Assembly: GCA_030669305.1 (NCBI GenBank)
Contig: DAOVDU010000004.1
Location: 1 to 55,115 of the forward strand
Source: Candidatus Aminicenantota bacterium
Lineage (GTDB): Bacteria > Acidobacteriota > Aminicenantia > Aminicenantales > Aminicenantaceae
Direction of reading: 5' to 3'
DNA length: 55,115 nucleotides
Position numbers and translations under genes: made by a program. The notes under the pieces are model-generated. The model did not search any database, was not told the DNA's origin, and was given only the letters and a program-made list of their open reading frames with translations. This document shows, piece after piece, positions 1-7,001 of this stretch (positions within the stretch are counted from its first letter, which is position 1; each line of letters opens with the position of its first letter).

Positions 1-1
1 G

Positions 2-556
2 GATAGTGATGTTAAAACTTGGCTGGAAACAGATGGTGTGGAATTCTTCAAGTCTATTGGTATGAAAAAGGGACAGGCTGTATTGGACTTTGGTTGTGGA
101 GAAGGTCATTATGCCATACCAGCTGCAAAACTTGTAGGAGAGAAGGGCAAAATATATGCGGTAGATAAAGATGAACAGGCCTTAGATCGATTGGCACAGA
201 TAATAGAGCAAAATAATATAAAAAATATTGAAGTGATAAAAGAAGAATCAAAAACTTCCCTAGAAAATAATTCTGTAGATTTCATTCTATGTTACGATGT
301 TGTCCATTATTTAAAAGACAGAAAGATCATTTATCATGAACTCTATAGAGTTTTGAGACCAGAAGGGATATTTTCTCTTTACCCTATGCATCACAAAAAT
401 GACTATCCTTTGATGGAATTAGCTAATATGAAATTGGAGGATATCATAAAAGAAGTCGAAGAAGCAGGGCTTTATCTGCAAGATAAATTTTTAAAAAGGC
501 TTATTCACGATGATTATTATAATGACGGCTATATACTGAATTTTAGAAAGGATTAA
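2..556 (+). CDS. Class I SAM-dependent methyltransferase (5' end outside window)
   Basis: The reading frame is open to the first base of the window, so the gene begins upstream; the GTG at 38 is internal or at best an alternative start. The protein has the Rossmann SAM-binding motif I (VLDFGCGEGHYA), then an acidic residue ending strand 2 (YAVDKD) and the post-motif LRPEGIF, typical of Methyltransf_11/25 proteins that act on small molecules or quinones. The substrate cannot be read from sequence. Part of its 3' half (about 349-437) is duplicated near 5249-5338, next to an arsR gene. ArsR/methyltransferase pairs are common in metal or sulfur stress loci, which is context and not proof of role. 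Confidence 0.85.
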   Translation, partial: DSDVKTWLETDGVEFFKSIGMKKGQAVLDFGCGEGHYAIPAAKLVGEKGKIYAVDKDEQALDRLAQIIEQNNIKNIEVIKEESKTSLENNSVDFILCYDVVHYLKDRKIIYHELYRVLRPEGIFSLYPMHHKNDYPLMELANMKLEDIIKEVEEAGLYLQDKFLKRLIHDDYYNDGYILNFRKD

Positions 557-558
557 TC

Positions 559-743
559 ATGGAAACTTCTAATTGGGATAGCTACATTGAATTTCAATCA
601 TTCCTATCTTTGTGTTCTTATTCTTAGCCGTTTGGCTTCCCTGTTGCTTGAGTGATATAATTTTCCCTCTTTTATTTGTCCCGGCTACAATGGAAAAAAT
701 ACAAAAAGAACCTTCACAGATAAAAAATAAAAATTGTGGATGA
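559..743 (+). pseudogene. Decayed membrane-protein gene remnant
   Basis: An ATG at 559 lies 2 nt after the methyltransferase stop and opens a short frame (METSNWDSYIEF...) that ends at a stop after about 22 codons. A different frame, open from 591 to the stop at 743, encodes about 50 residues that look like a membrane segment (IFVFLFLAVWLPCC, then SDIIFPLLF) followed by a polar Lys-rich tail. One gene start plus one hydrophobic C-terminus in different frames suggests a gene that lost its middle and was frameshifted. The parent family was not recognised. The alternative is non-coding sequence that is hydrophobic by chance. Confidence 0.35.
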
Positions 744-789
744 ATAATAATTAATAGATTTTAGAAATAATAGAGAAGGAGGCTAAAAA

Positions 790-1713
790 ATGCAGAATCG
801 GGATATAATTGTGATTGGTGCAGGACCAGCTGGTCTTACTGCAGGCATCTATCTAGCTTATTATGGCTTTGATACAATAATTTTTGAAGAAAAAATCCCA
901 GGAGGAGAGGCAGCTGAAATCCCTCTCCTTGAGAACTTTCCTGGTTATAGTGAGGGAATTACCGGGAAAGACCTCGTTGATAAAATGGTACAGCAGTGTA
1001 AAAAAGCCGGAGCAGAAATACATCAATTCGAGAAAGTAATTGAATTAAACCTTAAAGACAAAAGGAATGTTGTAAAGACGGAAAAATCTGTCTATACAGC
1101 TGCCTCTGTAATTATCGCTTCAGGAAGACATGCGAGAGTGCTTGGAGTGCCCGGTGAGAGTCAATTCCGAGGTAAAGGCGTAAGTTATTGTGCAGTATGC
1201 GATGGTGCTTTTTTTAAAGAGAAGAAAGTAATTATAGTAGGAGAGAATAGCCGGGCAGCAGAAGTTGCCATATTTCTTTCTGGATTGGCATCTCATGTGA
1301 AACTGGTTTGTGGGAGAGATAAATTATGTGCAGAGAGGATTCTTATAGAAAATCTTGAAAACCAGAAAGTAGAAATTCTGCATGATATGGAACTCAAAGA
1401 AATCAAAGGAGATATTAAAGTAAAGAGTGTCGTTTTAGTTGACAAGGCAACCGGGGACACAAAAGAAATAGATACTGATGGGGTATTTTTTCAGCTAGAA
1501 GGCATTCCTAACAGCCAAATAGCAAGAGAATCTGGGGTAAAAGCCGATAATGATGGCTATATTCTAGTTGACAATAGGGGAAGGACAAACATTGATAGCA
1601 TATATGCAGTTGGCGACATAACCGCCTGTCCAACAAAGGTAGTAATAACAGCAATTTCCCAAGCTACTTCTGCGGCTGTTGATGTAGTAGAGCATATCAA
1701 TAAACATATTTAA
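790..1713 (+). CDS. Thioredoxin reductase-like flavoprotein with degraded NADPH motifs
   Basis: The protein has 307 aa, a normal length for a low-Mr thioredoxin reductase. It has an N-terminal FAD motif (GAGPAGLTAG, residues 11-20), the redox-active CAVC at 134-137 and the C-terminal FAD motif YAVGDI. The NADPH-binding elements are abnormal: the usual GGGNTA reads GENSRA, and the HRRxxxR loop that reads the 2'-phosphate is CGRDKLCAER. This suggests an electron donor other than NADPH, perhaps reduced ferredoxin, NADH or the neighbouring HdrA. A strong AAGGAGG lies just before the ATG. It is followed by hdrA, a CxxC mini-thioredoxin, hdrC and hdrB in one direction, so it probably exchanges electrons with the small CxxC protein at 3557-3820. 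Confidence 0.85.
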   Translation: MQNRDIIVIGAGPAGLTAGIYLAYYGFDTIIFEEKIPGGEAAEIPLLENFPGYSEGITGKDLVDKMVQQCKKAGAEIHQFEKVIELNLKDKRNVVKTEKSVYTAASVIIASGRHARVLGVPGESQFRGKGVSYCAVCDGAFFKEKKVIIVGENSRAAEVAIFLSGLASHVKLVCGRDKLCAERILIENLENQKVEILHDMELKEIKGDIKVKSVVLVDKATGDTKEIDTDGVFFQLEGIPNSQIARESGVKADNDGYILVDNRGRTNIDSIYAVGDITACPTKVVITAISQATSAAVDVVEHINKHI

Positions 1714-1759
1714 TGCCGAACATAACTCATCTTTTAATTATGAGATTAACTGAAGGGTA

Positions 1760-3541
1760 ATGAATAGTAAGAAAGAAAAACGAATTGGTATCTTCATCTG
1801 TCATTGTGGTAAGAACATAGCTGGAGGCCTAAATATAGAATCTTTAGTCGAAAGCTCAAGACAAATACAGGGAGTTGTATATGTTATTGATAATAAGTTT
1901 TCCTGTTCTGAAGATGGTCAGGTCGCCATCCAGAAGGCAATTCAAAATCAGAAATTGGACAGAGTAATTATAGCTGCATGTGATCCTGCTTTGCATCTAA
2001 TGACTTTTCAAAGATGCGGTAAAAAAGCTGGAATAGAGCCAGGATTTGTGGATTTAATTGACATCAGAAAATGGACTATGCATGGAAGTCCGCATAGAGT
2101 CGACCCAGAACAAGCATTTGAGAAATCAAAGAAGCTCATTGAGTTAGCTGTAAAAAGGATGCGCTTAAAACGATTAATTCCTTTGGTTGAAGTAAAGGCT
2201 GAGCAATCAGTTTTGGTTATTGGAGGAGGTGTAGCCGGGCTGGAAGCAGGCTTAGATTTAGCGGATAAAGGTTATAGAGTGTATATTGTTGAACGGCTAC
2301 CGACTATTGGGGGGAAAATGGCGTTACTTTACAAGGTTTTTCCAACAAACGATTGTGCCCCCTGCATATTGGCCCCTAAAACAGCATATGCCAATATACA
2401 CCCTAATATAAATTTGTTAACCAACTCAGAAGTAAAGAGTGTAGAGGGTTATATAGGGAACTTTGACATTAAAGTCATTCAGAACCCACGATATATTGAC
2501 GCAAAAATGTGTACTGGCTGTGGAGAATGTATAGAAAAATGTCCTTCTAGAGTGATAGACAATGTATATTCGGCTGGAATGGGAGAGAGAAAAGCCATAT
2601 ATATTCCTTATGATCAGGCTATCCCAAAAAAGGCTATTATTGATGCTGAACACTGTCTTTATCTTAGAAGCGGTGCTTGCAGCTTATGTGAAAAGGTATG
2701 TCCTACTGATGCTATAGATTTTGAGCAACGAACTAGAACAATCAAGCTGAAAGTGGGGGCTATAATTGTTGCCACAGGTTTTGATGAATATAATCCTACA
2801 GAAAAAAGTGAATATGGATACGGACGATATGATAATGTCATTACTCAATTTCAACTAGCAAGGCTTTTAGACATTGATGGTCCAACAAAAGGTAAGCTTT
2901 TGAGACCGAATGACGGTAGGGAGCCAAAAAGTATTGTTATGATCCAATGTGTTGGTTCACGCGACGAAAATACAAATGCTTATTGTTCCAATATTTGCTG
3001 TATGTATGCATTGAAACATGCCCAGATGATCAGAGAGATGGTTTTGCCTGATACTGAAATCTATATTTGTTATATAGATATGCGTACAACGGGTAAAGGC
3101 TTTGAAGAGTATTACAGAAAAACCAGGGAGCTCGGTATCAATTTTATCCGCGGAAGACCCAGCGATATCATAGAAGAGACAGATACAAGAAACCTTATTT
3201 TGAAAGTGGAAGATCCTGATATCGGTAGACTCCTAAAAATAGAAACAGACTTAGTTGTTCTCTCTTGCGCCACGATCCCATCTTCAGGCACAAGACAGCT
3301 CTCGCAGATTCTACAAATAAACTTGGATGAAAATGGCTTTTACAAAGAAGTTCATCCTAAGCTTCGTCCTGTAGAAACAAATGTTCGCGGAATTTATATA
3401 TGCGGCGCCGCACAAGGTCCTAAGGACATTCCGGATTCGATAGTTCAAGCCAGAGCAGCCGCTTCCTTTTTGGATAAAGAGCTAAGGGAAGCTAAAATAA
3501 AGCTTCCCGAATATATAGTAAAAGCAATAAAACTAAATTAA
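1760..3541 (+). CDS. hdrA: HdrA, flavin/Fe-S subunit of heterodisulfide reductase-like complex
   Basis: This is a 593-aa soluble flavoprotein. Domains in order: an N-terminal HdrA domain with FICHCGKNI near residue 14; a FAD Rossmann motif (VIGGGVAGLEAG, about 152); the HdrA CxxC (DCAPC, about 197); and an inserted two-cluster ferredoxin (CTGCGECIEKC from 251, CSLCEKVCP near 307). The C-terminal FAD region includes CGAAQGPKDIPDS. In the family, HdrA is the flavin-based bifurcating or confurcating site that links HdrBC to a low-potential donor such as ferredoxin. It lies in a co-directional run with the TrxR-like gene upstream and a thioredoxin-like gene, hdrC and hdrB downstream. No MvhD is fused to it. 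No hydrogenase is nearby, so its electron partner is unknown. Confidence 0.92.
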   Translation: MNSKKEKRIGIFICHCGKNIAGGLNIESLVESSRQIQGVVYVIDNKFSCSEDGQVAIQKAIQNQKLDRVIIAACDPALHLMTFQRCGKKAGIEPGFVDLIDIRKWTMHGSPHRVDPEQAFEKSKKLIELAVKRMRLKRLIPLVEVKAEQSVLVIGGGVAGLEAGLDLADKGYRVYIVERLPTIGGKMALLYKVFPTNDCAPCILAPKTAYANIHPNINLLTNSEVKSVEGYIGNFDIKVIQNPRYIDAKMCTGCGECIEKCPSRVIDNVYSAGMGERKAIYIPYDQAIPKKAIIDAEHCLYLRSGACSLCEKVCPTDAIDFEQRTRTIKLKVGAIIVATGFDEYNPTEKSEYGYGRYDNVITQFQLARLLDIDGPTKGKLLRPNDGREPKSIVMIQCVGSRDENTNAYCSNICCMYALKHAQMIREMVLPDTEIYICYIDMRTTGKGFEEYYRKTRELGINFIRGRPSDIIEETDTRNLILKVEDPDIGRLLKIETDLVVLSCATIPSSGTRQLSQILQINLDENGFYKEVHPKLRPVETNVRGIYICGAAQGPKDIPDSIVQARAAASFLDKELREAKIKLPEYIVKAIKLN

Positions 3542-3556
3542 GGAGGCTCATAAATC

Positions 3557-3820
3557 ATGGAAGAAGTCTACGTGGAAGAATTTATGTCTCCTGGATGTGT
3601 AGGATGTCCAGCAGTCAAAGCAATGCTTGAAGGATTATCCGTTGAATTCAAAGACAAATTAATAGTTGAGGAAGTGGATATCACTGTGGATACTGCAAGA
3701 GCGACACAATACGGCATAATGTCAGTTCCTGCTTTAGCTATCAATGGTATCCTTAAATTTGTGGGCGTCCCCAGTAAGGAGGAACTAAAGAAAGCGATTT
3801 TGGAGGAGATTGAAGGATAA
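3557..3820 (+). CDS. Small thioredoxin/glutaredoxin-like CxxC protein
   Basis: This 87-aa protein has the thioredoxin-fold pattern of the mini-thioredoxin (thioredoxin_3 type) family: beta strand, active site SPGCVGCPAVK with Cys14 and Cys17, a helix, then the cis-Pro motif SVPALAING. It is probably cytoplasmic, as no signal peptide is visible. It sits between hdrA and hdrC, and an AGGAGG lies 15 nt before the ATG. The inferred role is dithiol carrier between the TrxR-like flavoprotein (790-1713) and the HdrBC site, or supplier of a disulfide substrate to HdrB. Confidence 0.85.
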   Translation: MEEVYVEEFMSPGCVGCPAVKAMLEGLSVEFKDKLIVEEVDITVDTARATQYGIMSVPALAINGILKFVGVPSKEELKKAILEEIEG

Positions 3821-3827
3821 AAATAAG

Positions 3828-4355
3828 ATGAAGCAGGATAACAGTCAAAGTGAACCTATTCGGATATCAAAGCTTGATCCAAAATTTAAATCAGAAGTTA
3901 TGAAACACAAAGATGCTCAGGGATTAAATGCTTGTTTTGCCTGCGGAACCTGTACTGCTGGATGCCCTGTTCATGAAATATTTCCTGAATATGATCCAAG
4001 AAAGTTGGCTAAAATGGTGAAACTGGGAATGAGAAAAGAAGTACTGAGTATTCCTTATATTTGGTATTGTGTTACCTGCCACAATTGCGAGCAACGCTGC
4101 CCACAGAATGTAAAGTTCTTTAATATATTGAACGTGTTAAAAAATATGGCAGCAAAAGAGGGCTATGCCCCTTCTCCATGGGTTGAACAAACTCAGCAGA
4201 TTATGCAAACAGGCATAGTATTCCCTAAGGATGAAGAATTGGCTAAAAAGAGAGAATCCTTTTTTCTTCCAGTTTTAAAAAGTGACTGTAAAAAGGCCAA
4301 AAAGCTGATCGAGTTAGCAGGCCTTGATAAAATTAAAGCAAAGAAACAAAGTTGA
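3828..4355 (+). CDS. hdrC: HdrC, two-[4Fe-4S] ferredoxin subunit
   Basis: This is a 175-aa protein from the ATG at 3828, which has GAAGGA 10 nt upstream. An in-frame TTG at 3810 would overlap the preceding gene and is less likely. Two classic cluster motifs are present: CFACGTCTAGCP (Cys36, 39, 42, 46) and CVTCHNCEQRCP (Cys81, 84, 87, 91). There are no membrane segments, so this is the soluble HdrC and not a QmoC/HdrE fusion. In the family, HdrC passes electrons from HdrA to the catalytic HdrB. The stop codon abuts the hdrB start, suggesting translational coupling. Confidence 0.92.
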   Translation: MKQDNSQSEPIRISKLDPKFKSEVMKHKDAQGLNACFACGTCTAGCPVHEIFPEYDPRKLAKMVKLGMRKEVLSIPYIWYCVTCHNCEQRCPQNVKFFNILNVLKNMAAKEGYAPSPWVEQTQQIMQTGIVFPKDEELAKKRESFFLPVLKSDCKKAKKLIELAGLDKIKAKKQS

Positions 4356-5246
4356 ATGAATAGATATGCTTTATTTCTAGGTTGCACTACTCCAACCCAA
4401 GTCATTCAATACGAGCTTTCTTCTAGATGGGTTTGTAAACATTTAGGGATTGAGCTAGTTGATATCGACGATTTCGTCTGCTGTGGAATCAACCAGATCA
4501 ATTTAAGTCAAGAAGCAGGATTGATGTTAGCAGCAATGAATTTAGCTCACGCTGAAGCAAAAGAGTTAGATATTCTCACGCTCTGTGCTGCATGCACTGG
4601 AGCTTTAGCAGAGGCTGTAGAAAGTTTAAAGGATCAGGAAACTAGAGATAGAGTAAATAGGAAATTGCAAACAATAGGCCTAAAATATAACGGAAGAACT
4701 AAAGTGAAACATATTTCAAGAGTTTTATATGAGGATGTGGGGATTGATAGAATAAAAATAAAAATAAAAAGAGATTTATCAAAGTTCCGAGTCGCCCCTC
4801 ATTATGGCTGCCACTATTTAAAGCCAGAATCTGCGTTTGAAGGATTTGATGATCCGGATAACCCGAAGACCCTTCATCAACTTATTTCTGCCACTGGCGC
4901 CTTCCCTGTTCAATATGAGACCCTCAACTTATGCTGTGGAGGGAAGAGCTTTCCGATTTCCAAGGAGCCAGCTTTTTATCTGGTACAAAAAAAGCTTGAT
5001 AACATTATGGGCAAAAAAATAGACTGCATGGTTGTTCAGTGCCAAACTTGTTATCTTATGTATAGCGATCAACAAAAAGTGATAAATGGTAGGTTTAAAA
5101 AACAATATAACGTTCCTGTTCTTCTTTATCCTCAACTTCTTGGTATTGCTTTAGGTGGGGATCCGATAAATGATCTCGGACTTAATTCAAATACAGTCTC
5201 TTTGAATAGTCTTCTTGCTAAAGGAGAAATAAATAAGCAGCTTTAA
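4356..5246 (+). CDS. hdrB: HdrB, CCG-domain catalytic subunit
   Basis: This 296-aa protein has two complete CCG (cysteine-rich) domains: Cys10, Cys42/43, Cys77/80 and Cys152, Cys193/194, Cys229/232. In methanogen HdrB this pattern binds two noncubane [4Fe-4S] clusters that reduce a heterodisulfide. All ten cysteines being present argues for an active disulfide- or persulfide-reducing subunit. The natural substrate in a bacterium without CoM/CoB is unknown; the adjacent CxxC thioredoxin-like protein is one candidate. The start directly follows the hdrC stop. The block ends about 10 nt before a fragment of a methyltransferase gene. Confidence 0.92.
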   Translation: MNRYALFLGCTTPTQVIQYELSSRWVCKHLGIELVDIDDFVCCGINQINLSQEAGLMLAAMNLAHAEAKELDILTLCAACTGALAEAVESLKDQETRDRVNRKLQTIGLKYNGRTKVKHISRVLYEDVGIDRIKIKIKRDLSKFRVAPHYGCHYLKPESAFEGFDDPDNPKTLHQLISATGAFPVQYETLNLCCGGKSFPISKEPAFYLVQKKLDNIMGKKIDCMVVQCQTCYLMYSDQQKVINGRFKKQYNVPVLLYPQLLGIALGGDPINDLGLNSNTVSLNSLLAKGEINKQL

Positions 5247-5248
5247 AT

Positions 5249-5338
5249 GTTTTGAGCCCAATTGGGATTTTTTCTCTTTATCTTAAGCATCACAAAAATG
5301 ACTATCCTTTGATGCAATTATCTTATATGGAATTAAAG
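5249..5338 (+). pseudogene. Fragment of a second methyltransferase copy
   Basis: About 90 bp align without large gaps, at roughly 80% identity, to positions 349-437 inside the first methyltransferase. The reading frame is conserved: GIFSLYLKHHKNDYPLM here against GIFSLYPMHHKNDYPLM there. No methyltransferase core precedes it, because hdrB ends at 5246, and similarity stops after about 30 codons. The open frame that runs on to 5497 has no further resemblance to the family. It is a leftover of a duplicated or interrupted gene, not a functional gene. Confidence 0.7.
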
Positions 5339-5428
5339 GGAGCAAGCCCGTTCCCAAGTATCAGAGCTTATCACAGAAATGGAGATGTTAATTTTAAAAA
5401 TTTATTGAAAAATAATTTTTTTTATAAT

Positions 5429-5468
5429 ATAAGTAAATGTTTATATAATAATATAATTATTTGCTTAT
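5429..5468 (+). promoter_or_regulatory. Candidate ArsR operator/promoter upstream of arsR
   Basis: An imperfect inverted repeat, ATAAGTAAAT (5429-5438) and ATTTGCTTAT (5459-5468), matches 9 of 10 positions and flanks very A+T-rich DNA containing TATAAT at 5444-5449 and 5452-5457. It ends 6 nt before the arsR ATG. ArsR-family repressors usually bind A+T-rich inverted repeats overlapping their own promoter, so autoregulation is plausible. No clear -35 box and no Shine-Dalgarno are seen. Base composition alone could give a chance repeat. Confidence 0.4.
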
Positions 5469-5474
5469 TTTTAG

Positions 5475-5747
5475 ATGACATCAAAAACCGACCGTAAAAA
5501 AGCTGTTCAACTCTTTAAAGCCCTCTCTCATTCAACTCGCCTCCTAATTGTACAAAAGCTATTAGAAGGGGAAAAATGCGTGAATGATATCAGAGATCTT
5601 TTTGATGTGAGCCAGCCAAATATCTCTCAACATTTAAACATATTGAAATTTTCTGGAATTGTTGATTTTCTCCAAGAAGGCAATTTGCGTTGTTACTTTT
5701 TAAAAAATCCAGAAAGAATAAAAAAAATAATCCAAGCTATTAAGTGA
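5475..5747 (+). CDS. ArsR/SmtB-family winged-helix regulator
   Basis: This 90-aa repressor-type regulator has the recognition helix region VSQPNISQHLNILKFSGIV and a beta wing (FLQEGNLRCYFL). Only two cysteines are present, Cys35 (GEKCVNDI, start of the helix that carries CxCxxC in ArsR) and Cys73 in the wing. The complete As(III)-binding CxCxxC motif is absent. Two isolated cysteines could sense thiol or persulfide state, as in SqrR/BigR-type members, but their positions do not match those proteins exactly. It sits between the hdrACB block and the dsrE-tusA-Hdr operon, so it may control either or both. The ATG lacks a Shine-Dalgarno. Confidence 0.88.
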   Translation: MTSKTDRKKAVQLFKALSHSTRLLIVQKLLEGEKCVNDIRDLFDVSQPNISQHLNILKFSGIVDFLQEGNLRCYFLKNPERIKKIIQAIK

Positions 5748-5792
5748 GTGGCAAGAAATCGAAGGACTAAATAGGTTTTTGCAATTAATTTT

Positions 5793-5804
5793 AATAAGCT
5801 TATT
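5793..5804. promoter_or_regulatory. Candidate ArsR operator upstream of dsrE
   Basis: AATAAGCTTATT is a perfect 12-bp palindrome in the 90-bp gap between arsR and dsrE. Its half site GCTTATT also occurs just before arsR (about 5463-5469). The shared half site suggests the same regulator at both places. The site is short and A+T-rich, so support is modest. Confidence 0.3.
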
Positions 5805-5837
5805 TATGTAAAAAAAAAACTTTTAAGGAGGTTTCAT

Positions 5838-6191
5838 ATGGCAAAAGTAGCAATTACGGTTAATGGCTCAGAACCCGGAAATGTATTTCCAGCTTTCATT
5901 TTAGGCTCTTCTGCAGTCGCATCAGGAGATGAAGTCATTATATTTTGCACTCCCGGCGGTTCTCCGGTTATGGTCAAAGGCATTATCGAAAAAATGGAAG
6001 TTAAAGGCTTGCCAAATCTGCTTGAATTATTCAATGGCCTAAAAGAACTAGGTGGAAAAATTTATGTCTGTGAACTGGCTTTAGACGCGAAAGATCTTAA
6101 AAAAGAAGATTTCAGGGAAGGCATAGAAATCATCGGCGCAACAACATTCATAAACGAAATCAAGGATGCTACTATAACTTTTTCTTTTTAA
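5838..6191 (+). CDS. DsrE-family sulfurtransferase-like protein
   Basis: This 117-aa protein has the DsrE/DsrF-like pattern: strand MAKVAITVNG, a helix beginning AFILGSSAVASG, strand EVIIFCTPGG, and a late strand KIYVCELAL. Cys37 and Cys78 are present; Cys78 falls where DsrE-type proteins carry the persulfide-accepting cysteine. In sulfur-metabolising bacteria DsrE proteins exchange sulfane sulfur with TusA, which is the next gene. A strong AAGGAGG precedes the ATG. It is the first gene of the dsrE-tusA-mvhD-HdrA-like run and is probably under the adjacent ArsR regulator. Confidence 0.8.
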   Translation: MAKVAITVNGSEPGNVFPAFILGSSAVASGDEVIIFCTPGGSPVMVKGIIEKMEVKGLPNLLELFNGLKELGGKIYVCELALDAKDLKKEDFREGIEIIGATTFINEIKDATITFSF

Positions 6192-6245
6192 AAGAAATTT
6201 GTCCCATCGATTCTGTTAATTCTTAACCGCAAAGGAGGAGATAAA

Positions 6246-6470
6246 ATGGCATTAAAAACACTTGACACTTTAGGACTTAAGTGCCCCCAACCTATATTAA
6301 AGGTGGCAATTATGGCCCCTCAGATGAACCCAGGGGATATCCTTGAGATTCAGGCTGACTGCGAATCTTTTCCCAAGGATATAAAAGCCTGGGCTGAAAA
6401 GACCGGAAAAACTCTGCTTTTCTGTAACGATGAAGGTGGAGGAAAATTTAAAGCTCAAGTCCAATTTTAA
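6246..6470 (+). CDS. tusA: TusA/SirA-like sulfur carrier
   Basis: This 74-aa protein contains the family signature LGLKCPQPILK, with the catalytic Cys13 in CPxP, followed by the two-strand, two-helix TusA fold ending in a Phe-rich strand. TusA proteins carry sulfur as a cysteine persulfide. AAAGGAGG precedes the ATG. Pairing with DsrE (55 bp upstream) and Hdr-like proteins downstream resembles the sulfur-delivery module of sHdr systems. The remaining sHdr parts (lipoate-binding protein and lipoate assembly genes) are not in the window. Confidence 0.9.
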   Translation: MALKTLDTLGLKCPQPILKVAIMAPQMNPGDILEIQADCESFPKDIKAWAEKTGKTLLFCNDEGGGKFKAQVQF

Positions 6471-6559
6471 CAGGAATCATGGTATATTCTTAACTCTCTG
6501 AGAATACATCTTCCTTTCTATCGCAGATAAAATCTAATATATAAAGGAATTGTCAGACT

Positions 6560-6985
6560 ATGAAACAAGATTTTAAACCTAACATAGTAGGCTTCTTATG
6601 TAACTGGTGTTCTTATGCAGGAGCGGATCTTGCTGGGTCAAGCAAACTAGAAATAAAGCCCTACCTATCTGTCATAAGAGTTATGTGTTCCAGTCGGGTC
6701 AATTCGAATCTAGTCTTAAACGCTTTCCTCTGGGGAGCCGATGGGGTTCTAATTGCTGGATGTCATCCTGGTGACTGCCATTATGAAAAAGGAAATTATT
6801 ATGTAAGGAGAAGGTTTGCTTTGCTTAAGAAAATTCTGGAAACATTAGACCTTGAACCAGACCGACTCCAGCTTTCTTGGATATCAGCATCTGAGGGAAA
6901 GCGTTATGCTGAAGTAGTAAATAAATTTGCTGAAGATATCACTCGATTGGGACCTAGCGCTTTTCACACTAATCCTAATATTTAG
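6560..6985 (+). CDS. mvhD: MvhD/FrhD-like [2Fe-2S] electron-transfer subunit (first copy)
   Basis: This 141-aa protein matches the delta subunit family: FLCNWCSYAGADLAG, then RVMCSSRV, GCHPGDCHYEKGNY, and SWISASEG near the C-terminus. These cysteines hold the [2Fe-2S] cluster that links an electron donor to HdrA in the Mvh-Hdr complex, and the same domain is fused to the C-terminus of QmoB. Here it is free-standing and directly precedes a QmoA-like HdrA. A second copy lies at 12435-12860, closing the same gene run. No hydrogenase large or small subunits are present. Confidence 0.9.
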   Translation: MKQDFKPNIVGFLCNWCSYAGADLAGSSKLEIKPYLSVIRVMCSSRVNSNLVLNAFLWGADGVLIAGCHPGDCHYEKGNYYVRRRFALLKKILETLDLEPDRLQLSWISASEGKRYAEVVNKFAEDITRLGPSAFHTNPNI

Positions 6986-7001
6986 GCAAAATAGGGGAAA
7001 A

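Noticed and set aside
5257-5273. CCCAATTGGG followed by six T as terminator of the hdr block
   Set aside because: The stem would have only three G-C pairs around a four-base loop, too weak, and it lies within the methyltransferase fragment.
5252-5497. Open frame of 81 codons after hdrB
   Set aside because: Only its first 30 codons resemble a methyltransferase fragment; the rest is A+T-rich spacer and the arsR control region, and it has no ribosome binding site.
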